Source: Strix aluco
Lineage: Eukaryota; Chordata; Aves; Strigiformes; Strigidae
Length of the DNA stretch: 64,000 nt
Assembly: GCF_031877795.1 (NCBI RefSeq)
Contig: NC_133946.1
Location: forward strand, 9,895,144 to 9,959,143
Direction of reading: 5' to 3'
The notes beneath the pieces were generated by a model that saw only the letters and a program-made list of their open reading frames with translations, made no database searches and was not told where the DNA came from. Below, piece by piece: positions 20,817 through 35,800 of the stretch. Positions within the stretch are counted from its first letter, which is position 1, and each line of letters starts with the position of its first letter. A program made the position numbers and the translations under genes.

Positions 20817-23800
20817 CTAATACAAAACACATCCGTATTTAATTAAAATCTCTTATTCCAGCTAGTTATAAGAAAGCACTGCCAATTACCTAGAAAAATC
20901 TGAAGTCTGCATTATCACATCAATCCCCTGAAGCAGACATTATATTCTACGTCCTAAAACCAGCTCCTTATAATTACAAAGTTTAATTTGCAAGAGATCA
21001 TTTTGCCAAACCGCTTGACCTTTAACTCAGTAAATATCCATTAGCCTTCTTTATTTGATATGTATTATTATGCAAAGCCACAATTCAGTATCTCGGCTGT
21101 ACCAGTTGTCCTGGCAGCTTACGCTGCCTTTTACTAAAAGTAGTTTAAAAACAAAGGGTCATTACTACCTTTAAAACAGAGGTAGAGCAAAAGAGAAAAA
21201 CAAATTATTTTTACAGTCAACTGAATGGAAGGAAGTTACAACTCCCACAAATGTAAGCAAGAGTTAAGAGATGCTATTTTCTGTTAGAAGCACGACATCT
21301 GCTGGCACTTCCTGTGAGAGGTACTGGTAACAAGGGTCTCAAATCCCTGAAAAACCTGAGAAAGTGTGCAAGCAGATGTCTACCCCTGGGGAAAGACTCA
21401 GTGCTTGCACAAAGACTTCCACATTCTGGCTAAAACAGTCACTAAATGAGGGTTATGCTAGTGATAAAATAAAGCATTCTTCCCTAAACGTGCCAAAGCA
21501 AAGGGAGAAATTATATAGTTAACCCGCAATGTCAGAACTAAAACTACCTTATAATTAAGAGCAAGCTAAAGCTGATTTGCAAAGTCATTAAGTGACTTTA
21601 TGAAATGCACTTTCAGTGAGAACTAATGAACATTGTACAGACCGCTGTAATTTTTAAATTGTCATTAACTGAACCTTTTCCTGTTGAAAAAAGTAGATAC
21701 ACTACTATGGCTAAAACAGATGAGTGTGGTCATACCAAGGCAGAATATTTAGAACAACTATGAAATGCAAACAGCTGACGCAGTGCCATGCTTCTAGGTA
21801 CAAAGAACTCTGAAATATGCCCTGAACAGACAGACATATACACACATGTACGTATTTCTGTGCATCCTGAGGGGCAGTTGTGTTCAAACACAGGACAACA
21901 GAATGGTCCCATTCTCTGTCGAGACCTTGCAGGCCCCTGGTCTGACTGATAAAACCAGGTTTGACCCCGATACCAGAGGTGAGGGCTTGGAGGAAGACCT
22001 GGAGCCATGTACAGTGTCCTATGAAAGCTGGGGCCGAGGGTCTTGGATTAAACTGGAAGCATGACATGTCAAAGCAGTGAGGATACATGGCTTTACCAAT
22101 GTACAAACTGCCTACAAAGGTTATTACAGTTGCTAGACTGAGTCTTAATTGGTGCATGTTTTGTATGGAATTATCAATATGAACACTGTTCAGTACTCTA
22201 ATTTTTGCACCAGAAGTGTTTTCTTATCGATAAACATTCCAGAAGCTGAAAAGAATTGATAAAGACTGAGTGATACTTTTAGATTTCTTCTTTTTTTTAA
22301 AGAAATGATTCTGAAAGAGCAATTTTCAAGAAAAGATTCAAAACTCAAAAATGACATGACGTTGAAGTTTAAGTAGAGTTACACTGTCCTATTAAAATTA
22401 AAAAAGAAAACAGGAGGTCAGGGAAAAAAAAACCTCAGATAAGCACAACTGCATCTCCGCTTACCATTCGTGCCGTGGACACCTTGAATGTTGGACACAC
22501 CATATGAAATCTGGGAATTGTGACGTTAAAGAATTTGTCCTTGTAGTAGAGGCAATGGAAGGTGTAATACCCCTCCATATATCCAGATGTTGTGGAAAAC
22601 GTAGTGCAGCTGGTATATTCATAGACTCTCCCTGGACTGATGATTGGAAACTCCCCTGTTGGTAAAATACGAGGTCACAACAGTAAGGACTGAAGTAGAA
22701 CTACAATTTAGCAGTTTGCTGAAGCACTTCCACTCCACAACGTACTCAGACAGATCATTTTATATTCCAGTGGATGCATAAATGATTCTCAGCAACAACT
22801 GGTGTTAAAAACCTGTCTGAGTGTTTAACTATGAAGATGTTCAGACAACCCTTGCAAAAAAAACTTTAAAGACAAAACAGATGGATACACATCCCTTTCT
22901 TTCAAGCAAAAATGATTTTGATACAAACTACACAACTACTACCATCTGTCACCCTGAGAAACAGCTACTAACCTAACTTCCATAACATGTTCATTAAATA
23001 CAAAACACTCTATTGAGTTTGTAAAGGTCATCTTTTACTTACCAACTACTCCAGGACCCTGAACTTCTTCTACAGCACCTTTGGCATTTGTTATTCTCCA
23101 GTATCGACTGTCCAGCTGACAAGCCTTCTCAGGAAGAGCATCTTTGGACATTTCAATTCTAGGAGGCAAACAGCATACTTCATGGTTATGTAACTACTTT
23201 CATACATTTTAAGAAATGCTTTAGTGTCCTTGGGCTCTCTCTCAAAATAGACTGGGCAAATGTCCTGGTTTTGGCTGCGATATAGCTAATTTCTTTTTTC
23301 CCCCCTTCTTAGTAGCTAGAATAATGCTGTGGTTTGGATTCAGTATGGGATTTGATATGAGAAGAATGTTGATAACGCACTGTCATTTTTACTTGTTGCT
23401 AAGGAATCGAGGACTTTTTAACTTCCCATGTCCTGCTAGTGCACAGGTACACAAGAAGCTGGGAAGGGAGCACAGCCAGAGCAAGGGACCCAAACTGGCC
23501 AGTGGAATATTCCAGATGATGTAATGTCATGCTCAGTATATAGAGAAGGGTTGATCAGGAAGCTCACTCCAGCTTCCGGGATTGTAGTTTCAGGATTCTC
23601 TGGGACCGCTAGCTGGGAACGGGCTGGGGTTCAGTCAGCAGGTGGTGAGCAGTCACATTGTGTATTACTCATTTGTATTTTCCATTATTATTATTATTTT
23701 TATTTTATTACAATTATTAAATTGTTTTTATCTCAACCTACAAGTCTCCTTACCCTCCAATTCTATCCCCCATTCCCCAGGACGCGGATGGGTGAGCGAG

Positions 23801-26800
23801 CAGCTGCGTGGTGTTTGACTGATGGCCAGGTTTAAACCACAACAGCAAAAAAACCCACTAAAGGTAAAGTATAGAGAATCAGTCATTGGGCTCCACCTCC
23901 CTGCCTCTGCTTCACTATCTATTGTTATTTACTCCTTTCTAAATCAGAAGAGCTACTTGTAACTTCTTTCCCCCACCCATCACTGTACTTTACCTGTTAC
24001 CAAAGTATTTTTTTATTATAAAGTACAGCATGTTGTGCACATCCCATTCATTTTAGAATGATGTGCACAAATTTGCAACAACTGGTGCTTTGAACATTAC
24101 ATAGGTCCTTCCTGTGTTATAAGAGTTAATTCAGTTATTATTTTTACCTGATTCTGTAAGTGAAGAAATAATGCGGTGGATGTACAGAACTGAGCTCAGG
24201 TAGAAAAGATGTGGACACAGAAACAGTGATATCTCCTGTGGTAGCAACACATTCTTTATCATGCACATACCTGCAGAAAGGAAAACATTTAACTCTGCAA
24301 ATAGCTCTGTACACTCAATAGAGAAAACTAAACATGTAAAGTGATTAGTTAATTAGTAATAAGAGCACTGTGGTGCTAGGTTAAAACTAATTCTTAACTT
24401 CATTTGGCAGTGAAACAAAGGACGTACATATGCAGTGTCTTCAGGATGTGTGCTTCCCCATCACCTAAACTCATAGAGCTGTGGATCTCTTTGTACCTCC
24501 ATTAATGTTTGTATTGAGCTAGATGTATAATTTGATCCAAAGTCAATGAAGACACACCTGTTTAATAAGGATGTGTCATTATGCTGTTTAAAAAAACAAA
24601 AACTAGGAACTCCTACAGCAAATTAATTTACAGATCAGGAATTTGGTTCTATAGCATCCCAGTTTGATAGAATTAAGTTTCTGACTTATATCTAGAAGAA
24701 ATTAAAAGTGCATGAAGATTTAAACATCTGAACGAGTCCTGTTTATTTTGGAGACCAGTTCACTGAAACAATTGCTTTTTTAATAACTCAGAACAGTCCT
24801 GCAGCAGCAGCACACTCATGGCAAGCAGAATAAATATTATGCCATTAGCTAAACTTCACATCAGTTATAAAGCAAAATTCTGGTCCCATTAATGCAAAGT
24901 TACAAACTCTGAAGCTTCTGGTAAAAAAAAAGTTTCTTTAAGCATTCTGTTTTACAGCTTTATCTTCAGTAAGTTTCACAAGCTTTCTCCTCTCTCCACC
25001 AGCAGCTTTTGTATCAAATACCCATAACTACTTGGAAAGGGGTCAGAATTCTAAAAGAAGCATCAAAACCTTGCAGTGAGGTTATAAATCCCAGACACAA
25101 TACCTGAAAATCTGGTCTCTGATGATAGGATAACCACCAGTTACAACTTTGTTTACATAGGATGTAAACCATTCCAAGTAAGATGTACCTACATGCCAAA
25201 GAAGAAAAGTATTCATAAGGACAGGCAAATTTACCATTCAGCACATTACAATAAATACTACAAGGAGACAGTTTAAGTATTTTTTAATAAACTCTCAGAC
25301 TTACTTACATAAGTCAGTCAATATTCCAGTCCATTCTACCAACAAAGACCATTTGGAGAAACCAACCAAGAACTAAGAGTTATTGACACAGCAAACAAAG
25401 AATCTCTTAGTTAAGTATTTCACTTTATAATCATGGTCTTCAAATGCTGGTGTCTCTCATCATCTGGTTTCTTGCTCATGACTGTCCTGCTGTGACTGGG
25501 AAAGAAAACAAGTATAGTGGCCTATACTATTTGTATAGCTATTCCCAGCTGTTCTACCTACAAGAGGCACGCAAGCCTGCTGGTGGATATATGGACTTCG
25601 TTTTGAGATCCAGGTTTCCATATGAATAGTTTCCATATGCAGAATTTCCCTCTCCTTCAAACCAGGGATAAGTCACAGACACACTCCATGCTCCTGCTAC
25701 AAACCCAGAAGACTAAGGCTGTGTGTGTGTCATTCCGAAGAACCTGGGATTTTCATACACTTACGGCCATTGTCTGAACATCTTTTCATACACCTACAGC
25801 CATTACTTAGGAACAGCTTGATTTCTAAGTAGTGTCCCATTTAACTCTCAAAGAAGAGAGTTTCATACAAGACATACCAGCTCTCCATAAAAGAATTTCT
25901 CAGCCATAAATCTTCCAAGCATTGCACTATAGAGTTCAATAGAAAAGTACAGAGTTCTTCAACTATTTGTCAATATTACTGATATAAAACTGGATTTAAG
26001 CTGAAATACTAGGAAAACATCATCCTCACCTTCACTGACGCGTTATCAAGTACTACCACTCCTGTTAGATTAAGTGTACTTACCGCTGCTTCCTTAGAGT
26101 GAGCGCTGTGTGTACTGTCCTTTGATCTTTTGGAAGTCTACAGAACTCCAAGGTTATTATCCTCCTTTCTACCACTAATCCACAAAATGCAAACCTTGTA
26201 TAAAGTAACTCCAAATGGAGAAAGTGGACCAATTTACCGTGCCACCTTCAAAATGACAAGATAAATGCTGTATCTGAAGCCTTCCCTCCACCCTGTGATA
26301 ATCCAAGATTAACCCTTTCAGCCAAGTGGAATACATTTAAATATGATGTCAGATCGCCTCACCATTGACTCAATTCCATAAAAGCAGTAACCCTGAGCAG
26401 CAATACCAATTCACCACGGAGTAGCTTTAAAGTATTACGTCATCCTCAGATGGAGAGAAGTAAGTCACTGAACTCCTGAGCTTTTGCACTATCTTTCCTG
26501 TGATGGTTCTAAAGCACACAATGCATTCTGCAATAAGGCCTTTGTAAAACAGATGACAGGTTGACTACTTAACACTGAAATCAGTTCATAGAATCAATCA
26601 GTACATAAAAAGGTTTCCTAAAATTAGTGCGGCGAAGAGTTTGACTACCTTCAACCCAAACCAGCAATGGCATAGCATTACCTAATATGGTTTCTCATTG
26701 TAATGTTAATACATGTATCTTAAGAAATGTGCAAGGCTAAATTTTAATATTAATTTTGGTGCCATTTATTACATGTCAGCTCTCCCACCAAGTGAAAGGA

Positions 26801-29800
26801 ATTAATTTAGACATAGCCACAATTACCAGATTCCAGTGGATTAACAAAAAGAAATAATCAAAACACTATTCCAGCCAATGTACGTGTCAGACAGATGATC
26901 ACAACAGATTACTAGATAACCATACAACAATCACACAGTTTTCCCCTTCCCTCCTTTATCCTTTGAACAAAGCAATCAGGCAAATAAAGTCCAGAAAGGT
27001 TTTCCTCTGCAGCTATGTTTATAGTTGATTAGATTTCATTAAGGGACACAAAGTATTTTCAACTTCTAACATGGTTGCAAAAACTACTGGGGAAAAAAAA
27101 AAAATCTTTTTGTCCACTTGGGTGTTGTATTTAATAACTGTTTATATCACCCCTGTGATGGCTAACTTAAAGGTTTTGCTCATCTTGTTAGACAGGTTAG
27201 GACACTTGATGATTTGTATACCAGACACACAGAAGGACAAGCTGTAATAGAGAAAACTTGCATCTCATTTGAAGTAACCACTGATGTTTTAAAGTGGGTT
27301 ACTGTCTTACAAGTAGCACAGAAAATTTAGAATGCTTGCTTTGTTCAAGTCACGCTGACATGCATTTTCTAAACAGTGCAATTAAAACATTTTGCAGAAT
27401 ATTTTATCTAAAGTGTTACCTGTAATGAACATATCAATAGCAGATGGATTGCGAGCCATTTGGTCCTAAAAGGGAAAGAAGTTCATTAGAAGGAGAGCAT
27501 GAGACTTCCAAGGTTAGAATTCAACATCTGAAATATAACATAGGAAACACTTTCCCTATATTCACTAAACCTAAAACCTGGCTGCTTAATGCATCGTTAC
27601 ACTCCCAGTCAGATATTCAAACACATGCCTGTCCCCATGAGTGCTCACATGATCACTGAATATACAGCGTGAACATTCCACTAAGGCTCATGCACATAAA
27701 ATCAGATTTAATGCATCATTCAAGAAACAAGGTCCCCAAAAATATTTGCTTAGAAGAGAAACACAGAACAGCTCAGGTTGGAAGAGACCTCTGGAGATGA
27801 TCAGTCTAGTCCCTCTGCTTGAGGCAGGGTCAGCTAGAACACATTGCCCAGGATCATACCTGGTTGGGTTTTGATTCTCTCCAAGGACAAAGACTACTGC
27901 TCTGGGTAGCCTATTCCAGGGTTCAACCACACTTCCAGTAAAAACATTTTTTGTGTATGTCCAGATCATTTCCTGTGTTTCAACTGGTGCCCACTGCCTC
28001 TTCTGTCATCGGGCAGGCATCACTGAGAAAAGTCTAGCTCTGACTTCTTTATGCCCTGCTATCAGGTATTTATAAACATGGTAAGATTCCTCCAAGCCTT
28101 CTCTTCTCCAGGCTAAACAATCCCAGCTCCTGTATGACCATCTTCTCCCCTCAAACAAGCAGGGCTGTCCACAGATGAACCAAAATAGAAGCGAGTAACC
28201 TTCCAAGTTCCCGAGCATTATCCAGAAGGTTTAAATACTCAGCATAATACAAAGGGGGATCTTAACATCCTTCAAGTGATCCATTATCAAGGCATTCCCT
28301 AGAAATCTCATTGCTACATGCTTTGCAAACAGCCAGGAACTCTACAGCAGGATGATGAGATCCCAATCTTTTTTACAAGAAACATCCTTTACTCAACCTG
28401 CTATTCTTTTGGCAGGGGGGAGCAGGGAAATCATCAGGGCACGTGTAAGGAGAGAGAGGGCTAAAATCTTGTTAGGTATAATATCCTTAAGCTTCACTAG
28501 CAACAATATGCCTATGTTAAAATACTACAGCTGTAAGAAATATGAAAAATACTCAAATAATGACATTCTACAAAGGAGCTGTTTCAGAGCAATTTGTTCT
28601 TTCATCGGAGAGTAAGTTTTGCTTACAAACCAGGGGCTATCATTTATTTTTATAAGTTTACATTTAACATATCTCGGGGAGGAGATATACACAGATGCTG
28701 ATCTTCCATAATGGAGAAGCCTTTCCTCCTTACAGAAACAGGGACATACCTGCCATAGTTTTAACAAATTAAATTAATACCTTCTGATAAGGATGAATGT
28801 CATCCACCATCATGAACCTATAGAAATTGCTATAGCCATTAACCACTTCATGTAAATTCCCTTCACTTACTAACCATTCCACTTATGGGCTTTGATGGGC
28901 AAGTAACAAACAAATACGATCTCTAAGTATTCACTTTCTGCTACGTAAAATATTTCAGGTATCTGATCACATGCAAAGGGACACCATCAATCATTAGAAA
29001 AGTACATTCATGAGTATAAACATATCTTCCTTACTGGACATTGATAGAAGATCTCGTATTTATTTCGTCCCTCCACACTCTCCAGGGCCATGTATTGACT
29101 CAGGCCAGTATGAATGCAAAAGGTAAGAGGAAGGCATTGCTTCAGTCCCAGCCTCTGCTGAAAACCTCCAGCTGCTGTGTCGATATCCAACAAGTCTTCG
29201 GAGCGGTAATGGTTTGACAGTGCCATGCTTCCCATCAAACTTAACAGACAACAACAACAAAAGAGAAGATCAACAGACAATACCACTCACAAGGCAAAGA
29301 CAGCTTTAAAGCTTTTCTGAGCACTGATTCCATCAATGCTCTAGATGCATATCAGACTTAGATGAAGTCCAAGTCTAATATCCCGGTGCTGAACCAGGTT
29401 ATTAGTTCGCAACATCAACCTTCACAAAGGGAGGCTTGATGGCTCTAAGATAAACACTTCCTTCTGTGTTTTGTGCATCCCAAAGCACCATTTTAAACTG
29501 TGCTGATGATTCCCATCATGTCTGCAAGTACTTCAAAGAAGCCTTTCATAGCTGATGCAGCTTCCTATAGTAGCATAATACAATAATAACCAGTGCTCCC
29601 TATCTCAAGTTTTGTGCAAGCTCATTTCAATACTATCAAAGCATCCACAATTTTTCAATTAGAACACCGAGCCGCTATAGTAACAGTCATTGATCCGAAC
29701 TACAGCAAGCAATGCTTTGGAGAAAAGGCTGAGAAGTAAACAAGCAAAATAACCATTGCGTCAGAGAGATTATAATCTCAGTATAAAAACGAAGGCATAC

Positions 29801-32800
29801 AGACACAAGTAAACAGATATGCAAGGAAAGAATGAGACAATCATCAGCGTGACATGGCAAGAGCATCAACCGTCTCTAACTTTTTCCTCTAGCTTTTTGT
29901 AAGCATCATTGCAAAGGATGGGATTTTTTATTTGTTTGTTTTTGACAATAAAGAAGTGACACTGAAGACAGTAAAAGAAGCCTCTCTATACATAAGAAAG
30001 AATATATACATTTGAAAAAAAGTAGTACTAATCTGAAATATGTAACAGATTAGGAATGGAGGTGAGCATTGGAACCTGAAGTCAATGTTGATATGAATGT
30101 TGGGCTAGATGAGAGCTAGGGTGAAAATAAAAAAACCCAAGCAACCTACATTCAATGTAATAAAGGGGAAGACAATGGAAGAATGATAAAAAGGGGTAAC
30201 ATGATCAAATTAAACTACTACAAGGGCACACACTACAGCAGTGCACTTAGCAGTAGGAGGAGTGCACAAACCTGTAGTGTACACCTCCCTGCCCATACTC
30301 CCTTCGAATCTGCCTTTCACTGATACTCTCGGATGTAAACTCTTGCAGATGCTAAGCTTTTACTGGCGTTATGAAAGCAGTGACTCAGGTGCAAGCTGCC
30401 ACACGTCAGCATGATATATGCTGCTCCCATCTTGGGCAACAGGTTCCATTCCTCTTTTTCCTTACGTAGTCTTGCCTGGAATTAGCAGGTTCTACAGTTT
30501 AAAAAGCGATGCTAACATCCAAACGCAGAAACCTGAAGCATCTAAGAACTAGTCCCGAATCTCCTCCATTTCTGATCTAACATGCCAACAACTTGCTGCA
30601 CAGACCTCCACTACCTATGCCTGACCTTTCCAGTATTCTTCTCCCACAGGAAAGCAAGCCTGTCCCCAACAGGAGGACCAGCAGTGTGGCAGCCTTTCTT
30701 GCTCCAGGGTCCCACATCTCAGACCTAACTAGTCCTCCAGTCAGTGCTCCACCAACACGGTTTGTCAACCTGCACGGCTCAAGCCTTTGCTTTGAGGGCA
30801 CAGCAAGGGACCACAGCCCACCGGCAGCTGTTCAAGCTCAAAGGCACACCCAAAGGCACGCGGCTGCTCCTGCAGCCCTTCCACAGGCACATCATCGCAG
30901 TGGAGGCTTCGTGGGAGGGAAAAAGTAGTAGGAAGAGCAGGAAGCACACAAGCTGCAGAGCTCCATTTGAAGTCTACAGAACTAGGGCACCTATCTCCTC
31001 TCAAAAAAAAAAAAAAAGGTCTCTCCTGGAAAAGAAACAGAACTAGGAGTCATCCTTAGGGTTGCATAAAACTGTTTCCCAGATCCCTTCTGCACATACA
31101 ACACCAGAATTGGAGAAAGCTGCACCTTCTTTCCTGTGTGGTAAAGGTTTTGGTAGAGAAACATCAACACATTGCCCCTACAGACACTTTTCATCTTTTT
31201 CTAATGTTTGCAGCACTGACCTGCTAACTTTTTCTACAGCTGGAAGATAGGAAACCATGTTTGGTCATTTGCCTTCTAACCTTGATGTAAAAGGAGTTTT
31301 TAATTGCTGAAACTGCATAAAAATTGTAAAAACTTCTACTGAGAAAACTTCATTTGCAGGGCTGACATTTTGATTCTACTTAAAATGACTACCTGGTTTG
31401 AAAGTTATTCCCTAACAATTTTAAAGAAAAGAGTTATTAAATAATGAAGCCTGAAGAGTGCAAGAAGCTAATTTCCTTATGTAATACAAAGCAAAACTTC
31501 AGGGGAGCAACTTGCAGTGGTATGATTAAAAGTCTAACAGTTGGAAGCTTTAGTTATTACAACAAAAAAAAGGGGGTTTCTCACTAGGAAAAAAGACTGA
31601 AGTGTAAGAGTAATTTGAGCAATTAGAAATCTACACTGTTTTCAATTACTTCTGAGACTAGAAAATAGCCAATTCTAGAAGTGTCACTTCAAGTGGTCAC
31701 TCAGTTACAATACATATAAATGCTTAATTTATCCTGTTCAGCAGACATTTTATCTTTTTAATAAATGAACTATCCAAGAAATACAAAAGGAATTAATAAC
31801 TTGGTATGTAGTTTTTGCGCCTTACCCAGGAACAACTAGCTTCTGTCCATTATGAATACGAAAAGAACATCGATAGTCATCAGGGAGTTTGCAACCTATT
31901 TGTGCTTCCACAGCATCCAGATCTTCCTCCCGCACACTCTCTGTGTACAAAAAGAAACAGAGTATTAAGTGGCTGTTTTGGAGGGGGAAATCAAGAACTG
32001 CTGCTCCTACAAAACTCAAATTTCATGCTGCTTCACTACTCTGCCCCCAAGTGCCCAGTATGCTGTTCCTGACAAAGGTGAATATTAAGAGGTTGTGTTA
32101 AGACCTCTCCTTTAAAATTTTATTTCACATCATTTCATCTGAGCTGCATGGCTAGAAATAAGGCAAAAAATAGCTACATTCTAGACATAACAGCATGTTT
32201 TCAACTGCCAAAGAGAATTTTAAATAGCCCCAGCAACTTAAGCATTATGGATTCTTTAAATTATCACAAAGGAATATATATTTCAAAGTATTTTGCCACT
32301 TACAATTCAGAGAAAGTGAACTAAGAGACATACAAAAGCAAGATAAATTCAGTTCAACTTTGGGACATGGCTGTCTACTAGGATGGTCTCAAAAATCTTT
32401 CACTCATTAAATTCATGCTAGTGGCCAGATCACTAAAAATCAAGCATTTCAAATACAAAGCATGGAATCTGTAAGTGCCTTGATCAAATGAACATGGACT
32501 CAAGTCAGTATTTGGTGATTTTATTGTATGCTAGGTGGCACAGAATGAATACTACATAAATTTAAAAGGAATTTTAACTGATGACTTAATACAGCACCAA
32601 TCTCCATCCAACAAAATCTCAACAGGCCTGACTTAAGCAGAAAGGATTTATAAAGTGAAATGAACCTTTCCCCCACAGTATTGTCATTAGCTGACAGAGT
32701 CCCCGTTAAAACTTTTAGGCAATATTGATTTTACTCTTTCATCATTCTAAGGGTTGTTTCTTTCAGTTTCCAGTTCAATCAGTAACAAGGAAATGTTGGC

Positions 32801-35800
32801 TGCAGCCACCATTCACCTGGAATCTGAAGCAATAAATGGGTTGTAACAGGGGGATTTTCATATCATCATCAACTGAAGGGGGTGGGGAGTAACTACTCTT
32901 ACACCTCCGCACACACCTCAGGGGGTTTCCACACCCTCACTTCTAGCAAAGATCAACTGGGTGGCCTGTGTCGTCTGTTTCAATCAAGGTTTTTTGGGTG
33001 ATTTTTTTTTTAAACCCTTTTCATATTCATTATCCATTTCATTTATATGGCATAATTTAACAATTCATTGAAAGAAGATACTACACAAATGGTATTAAAA
33101 AGTTATGGAAGAGCTCCTGCTAAAACCTGCCGTTGCTATTCAAGTGTGGAAATTGATAATTTTACATTTATTTCTGTCTTTCTGTAGACAAAGAAAAGCT
33201 TCATTGCACCAAATTCCTTGGGAGGATTTTGAAAGTAAAACTGTGGTAAAATCTGTTCATTTCAACACCTCCAACACAGATACTTTCCATTTTATTGAGG
33301 AAATATTTGACTGACAATTCAGTGGTTCTGTATGCCTGAGTGAAGTCTGTATTTTCGATAGAGCAGCACGAAAGTTACAGAAATCAAGGCATGGATATCT
33401 ACATCAAGTACTATGGCCTGTGTTACACAAGAGTTCAAGCTACACATAACCCTTTTGGCCTTTTCCTAAAAAGACATTCCTTCACTAACACTCAGAAGTA
33501 ACATTTTTTTTTTTAAGAAAACAGTAAGTATTAAATTCTAACCATGTTTGTTACTCACAAATATTTAGCAAAATCTGGCACTATCCAGCAAGCCAAGAAA
33601 CATGCAAGATTTATGTAGGAATCATTGTCTATAGCATTCTGTTAATTTCACAGATCATGTTAAATCAAACATTTTGGTTTAACAGTCAATTTCGTACAGA
33701 AGACTGAAGTACAGTTGAAAATGTAAAAGCTATTTTGTCCCTATACCAGAAAAGCCCAAACTTGCTGTATGTCTTGTTCTGTAAGATTTATGAACCTGAA
33801 TGCTGAAAATACTTAAAGTACTAAAACACAAACAATTTGAAAACAGAATCTTGAAAAAAAAAAGTCAGAATTCTTGTTCAACCACCGATTTACCTTCATT
33901 AGAGGAACACAGTAAGACCTACAGAAGAGAAAAAAAAACACTTCCTTTTTGTTTGGCTTTAGTTTAGAATGCCTGTTTTCATGTGAAAGTGTTTTAATTA
34001 GGTCTTAAGAAAATCTCACAAATGAAATCACACCAGCAGGTCCCAGATCCTTGAAGTAATGGGATTATTAAACTAAAAATTAATAATAAACAAAAAAATC
34101 AGTCATAGCAACCAAAGACAAAAGCAGTAAAAGCGTACTCATTTCCTGATTATTGAGAGATAAAGACAGCAGACTGGTCACTAGAAAAAAATAACCTCAA
34201 TTTCTTCTCTGAATAGAAATCTTCAGAGAATCTATGGATCATTAGTAACTGGGCAAAGACTACGCATGTGGTTTGATTTACTTATTTACTGGAGGGGAAG
34301 GGAAAGCACATCTACTTGACTTTCAGGACTCTGGTAACTGAGGTACACACCTAGGATGGAAGCAGTACGAAGCTTAATAACAGAGAGAGTCGCATCAGCC
34401 AGCCTACTAGAGAATGCGGGTATCACACTGTACCTTTCAAAGAACCAATCATCCGAGGACACCGCTGTCCTAAGTATTTCTCTAGGTCATCCCAGGCTTT
34501 TTTCAATGTAGCATAGTATCGGATGTATCTTCCTAGGTCAGAGTAGGTACTGATGAAGATGGCTTTCCAGCTCTGATTTCGTTGACTTTTTTCCTCTCTA
34601 AGTGGAAATTAAGAAAATAAGTTTAAATACCAGCCTAAAAAGCTTGACTTCTAAACCCAAGTAGTTAATATTTGTTATTTGGCAGAAACAGTATGCATAA
34701 TATTAAGCCAGGAACACTTTGAGCCACATGAAGCTACGTAAACTCAATTAATTCCAGCATGTATTCACCAGCAACTTGGGACAGAATTGGAAAACATTTG
34801 GGTACTCAGTATCAGGGGAAAATTTAGAAATAGTATTCCTTTAAACAGAGTGCTATTATTAAATCTTAGAACTGGTGAATAGCTAGTTCACATCACATTT
34901 CACACATACATAGAGAAGGTCTTCAGAAAAAAAAAAAAACAAAAAACCAACCACATTTTTTATCTACTGCATTAGTCACAAACTCCTTTATTTACCCAAT
35001 ATGAAGGATTAAGAAGCAAACCAGAAAGTTACATGAGAACTCTGTGCACTGATCTGGAAAGCCAGTTTCTTAAGGAATTACTGCATATCCAGTTCTCCTT
35101 GCAGGCACAACAGCAGGCTGTGGGAAGAAGGGCTGCTAAAAAAGTGCTGACTAACATCTGACAAAGGATGCTTGCCTCCACACTCTAGCAGCCCTTGCAT
35201 TTTGTGTTAGGATATATTCCAACTCCTCAAACTCCAATCAGCATGCTCAATCTGAAAGATTTAGTACAGCTTCCTACACCTAAATAAAAATTTAACAGTT
35301 GAGAAGTCTTCACATCACCTTTAAGATTTCTCTAGCCCTTGACACTACCCCTGATAATTACAGCACTCAGAATAATACCTTCCTCCACAGAACATCTGGT
35401 ATCTGATAAGGTCAAGCTGCAGCTTCTCCTTCAACCCAGGCACTAACAGGGCACCTCTTCTCTACCCATCCAAAAAACTTTTTAACACTTGTACATTCAT
35501 AAAGCTTTTTTAGGAAATTAACATTTTTGATACCTCTAACCTTTCATTTGTTTGAAGCTGCTGAGAAGCTGGTGAATACCTACTCAAACTTAGAGTTACT
35601 AGAATTAATGTTGACATAAACAGACAGGACTATACACAAGCCTTATTTTCACAGAAAAAAGGCTTAAAATAACCACACTTACTCTGAAATAAGCCAGTAT
35701 TTCTTGCAGTGTCTTTTCCACAATGGATCATGGCTTGATAGCTGATTTAATCTTCGACTTAAATAGCAGCAACTATAAATATAAAATCATTACATTTGAT

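Noticed and set aside
20372-20830. 152-codon minus-strand frame across FBXO3 exon 11
   Set aside because: It is in another register than the exon read through the ApaG domain; the true frame gives the acidic tail and RRRV motif shared with human.
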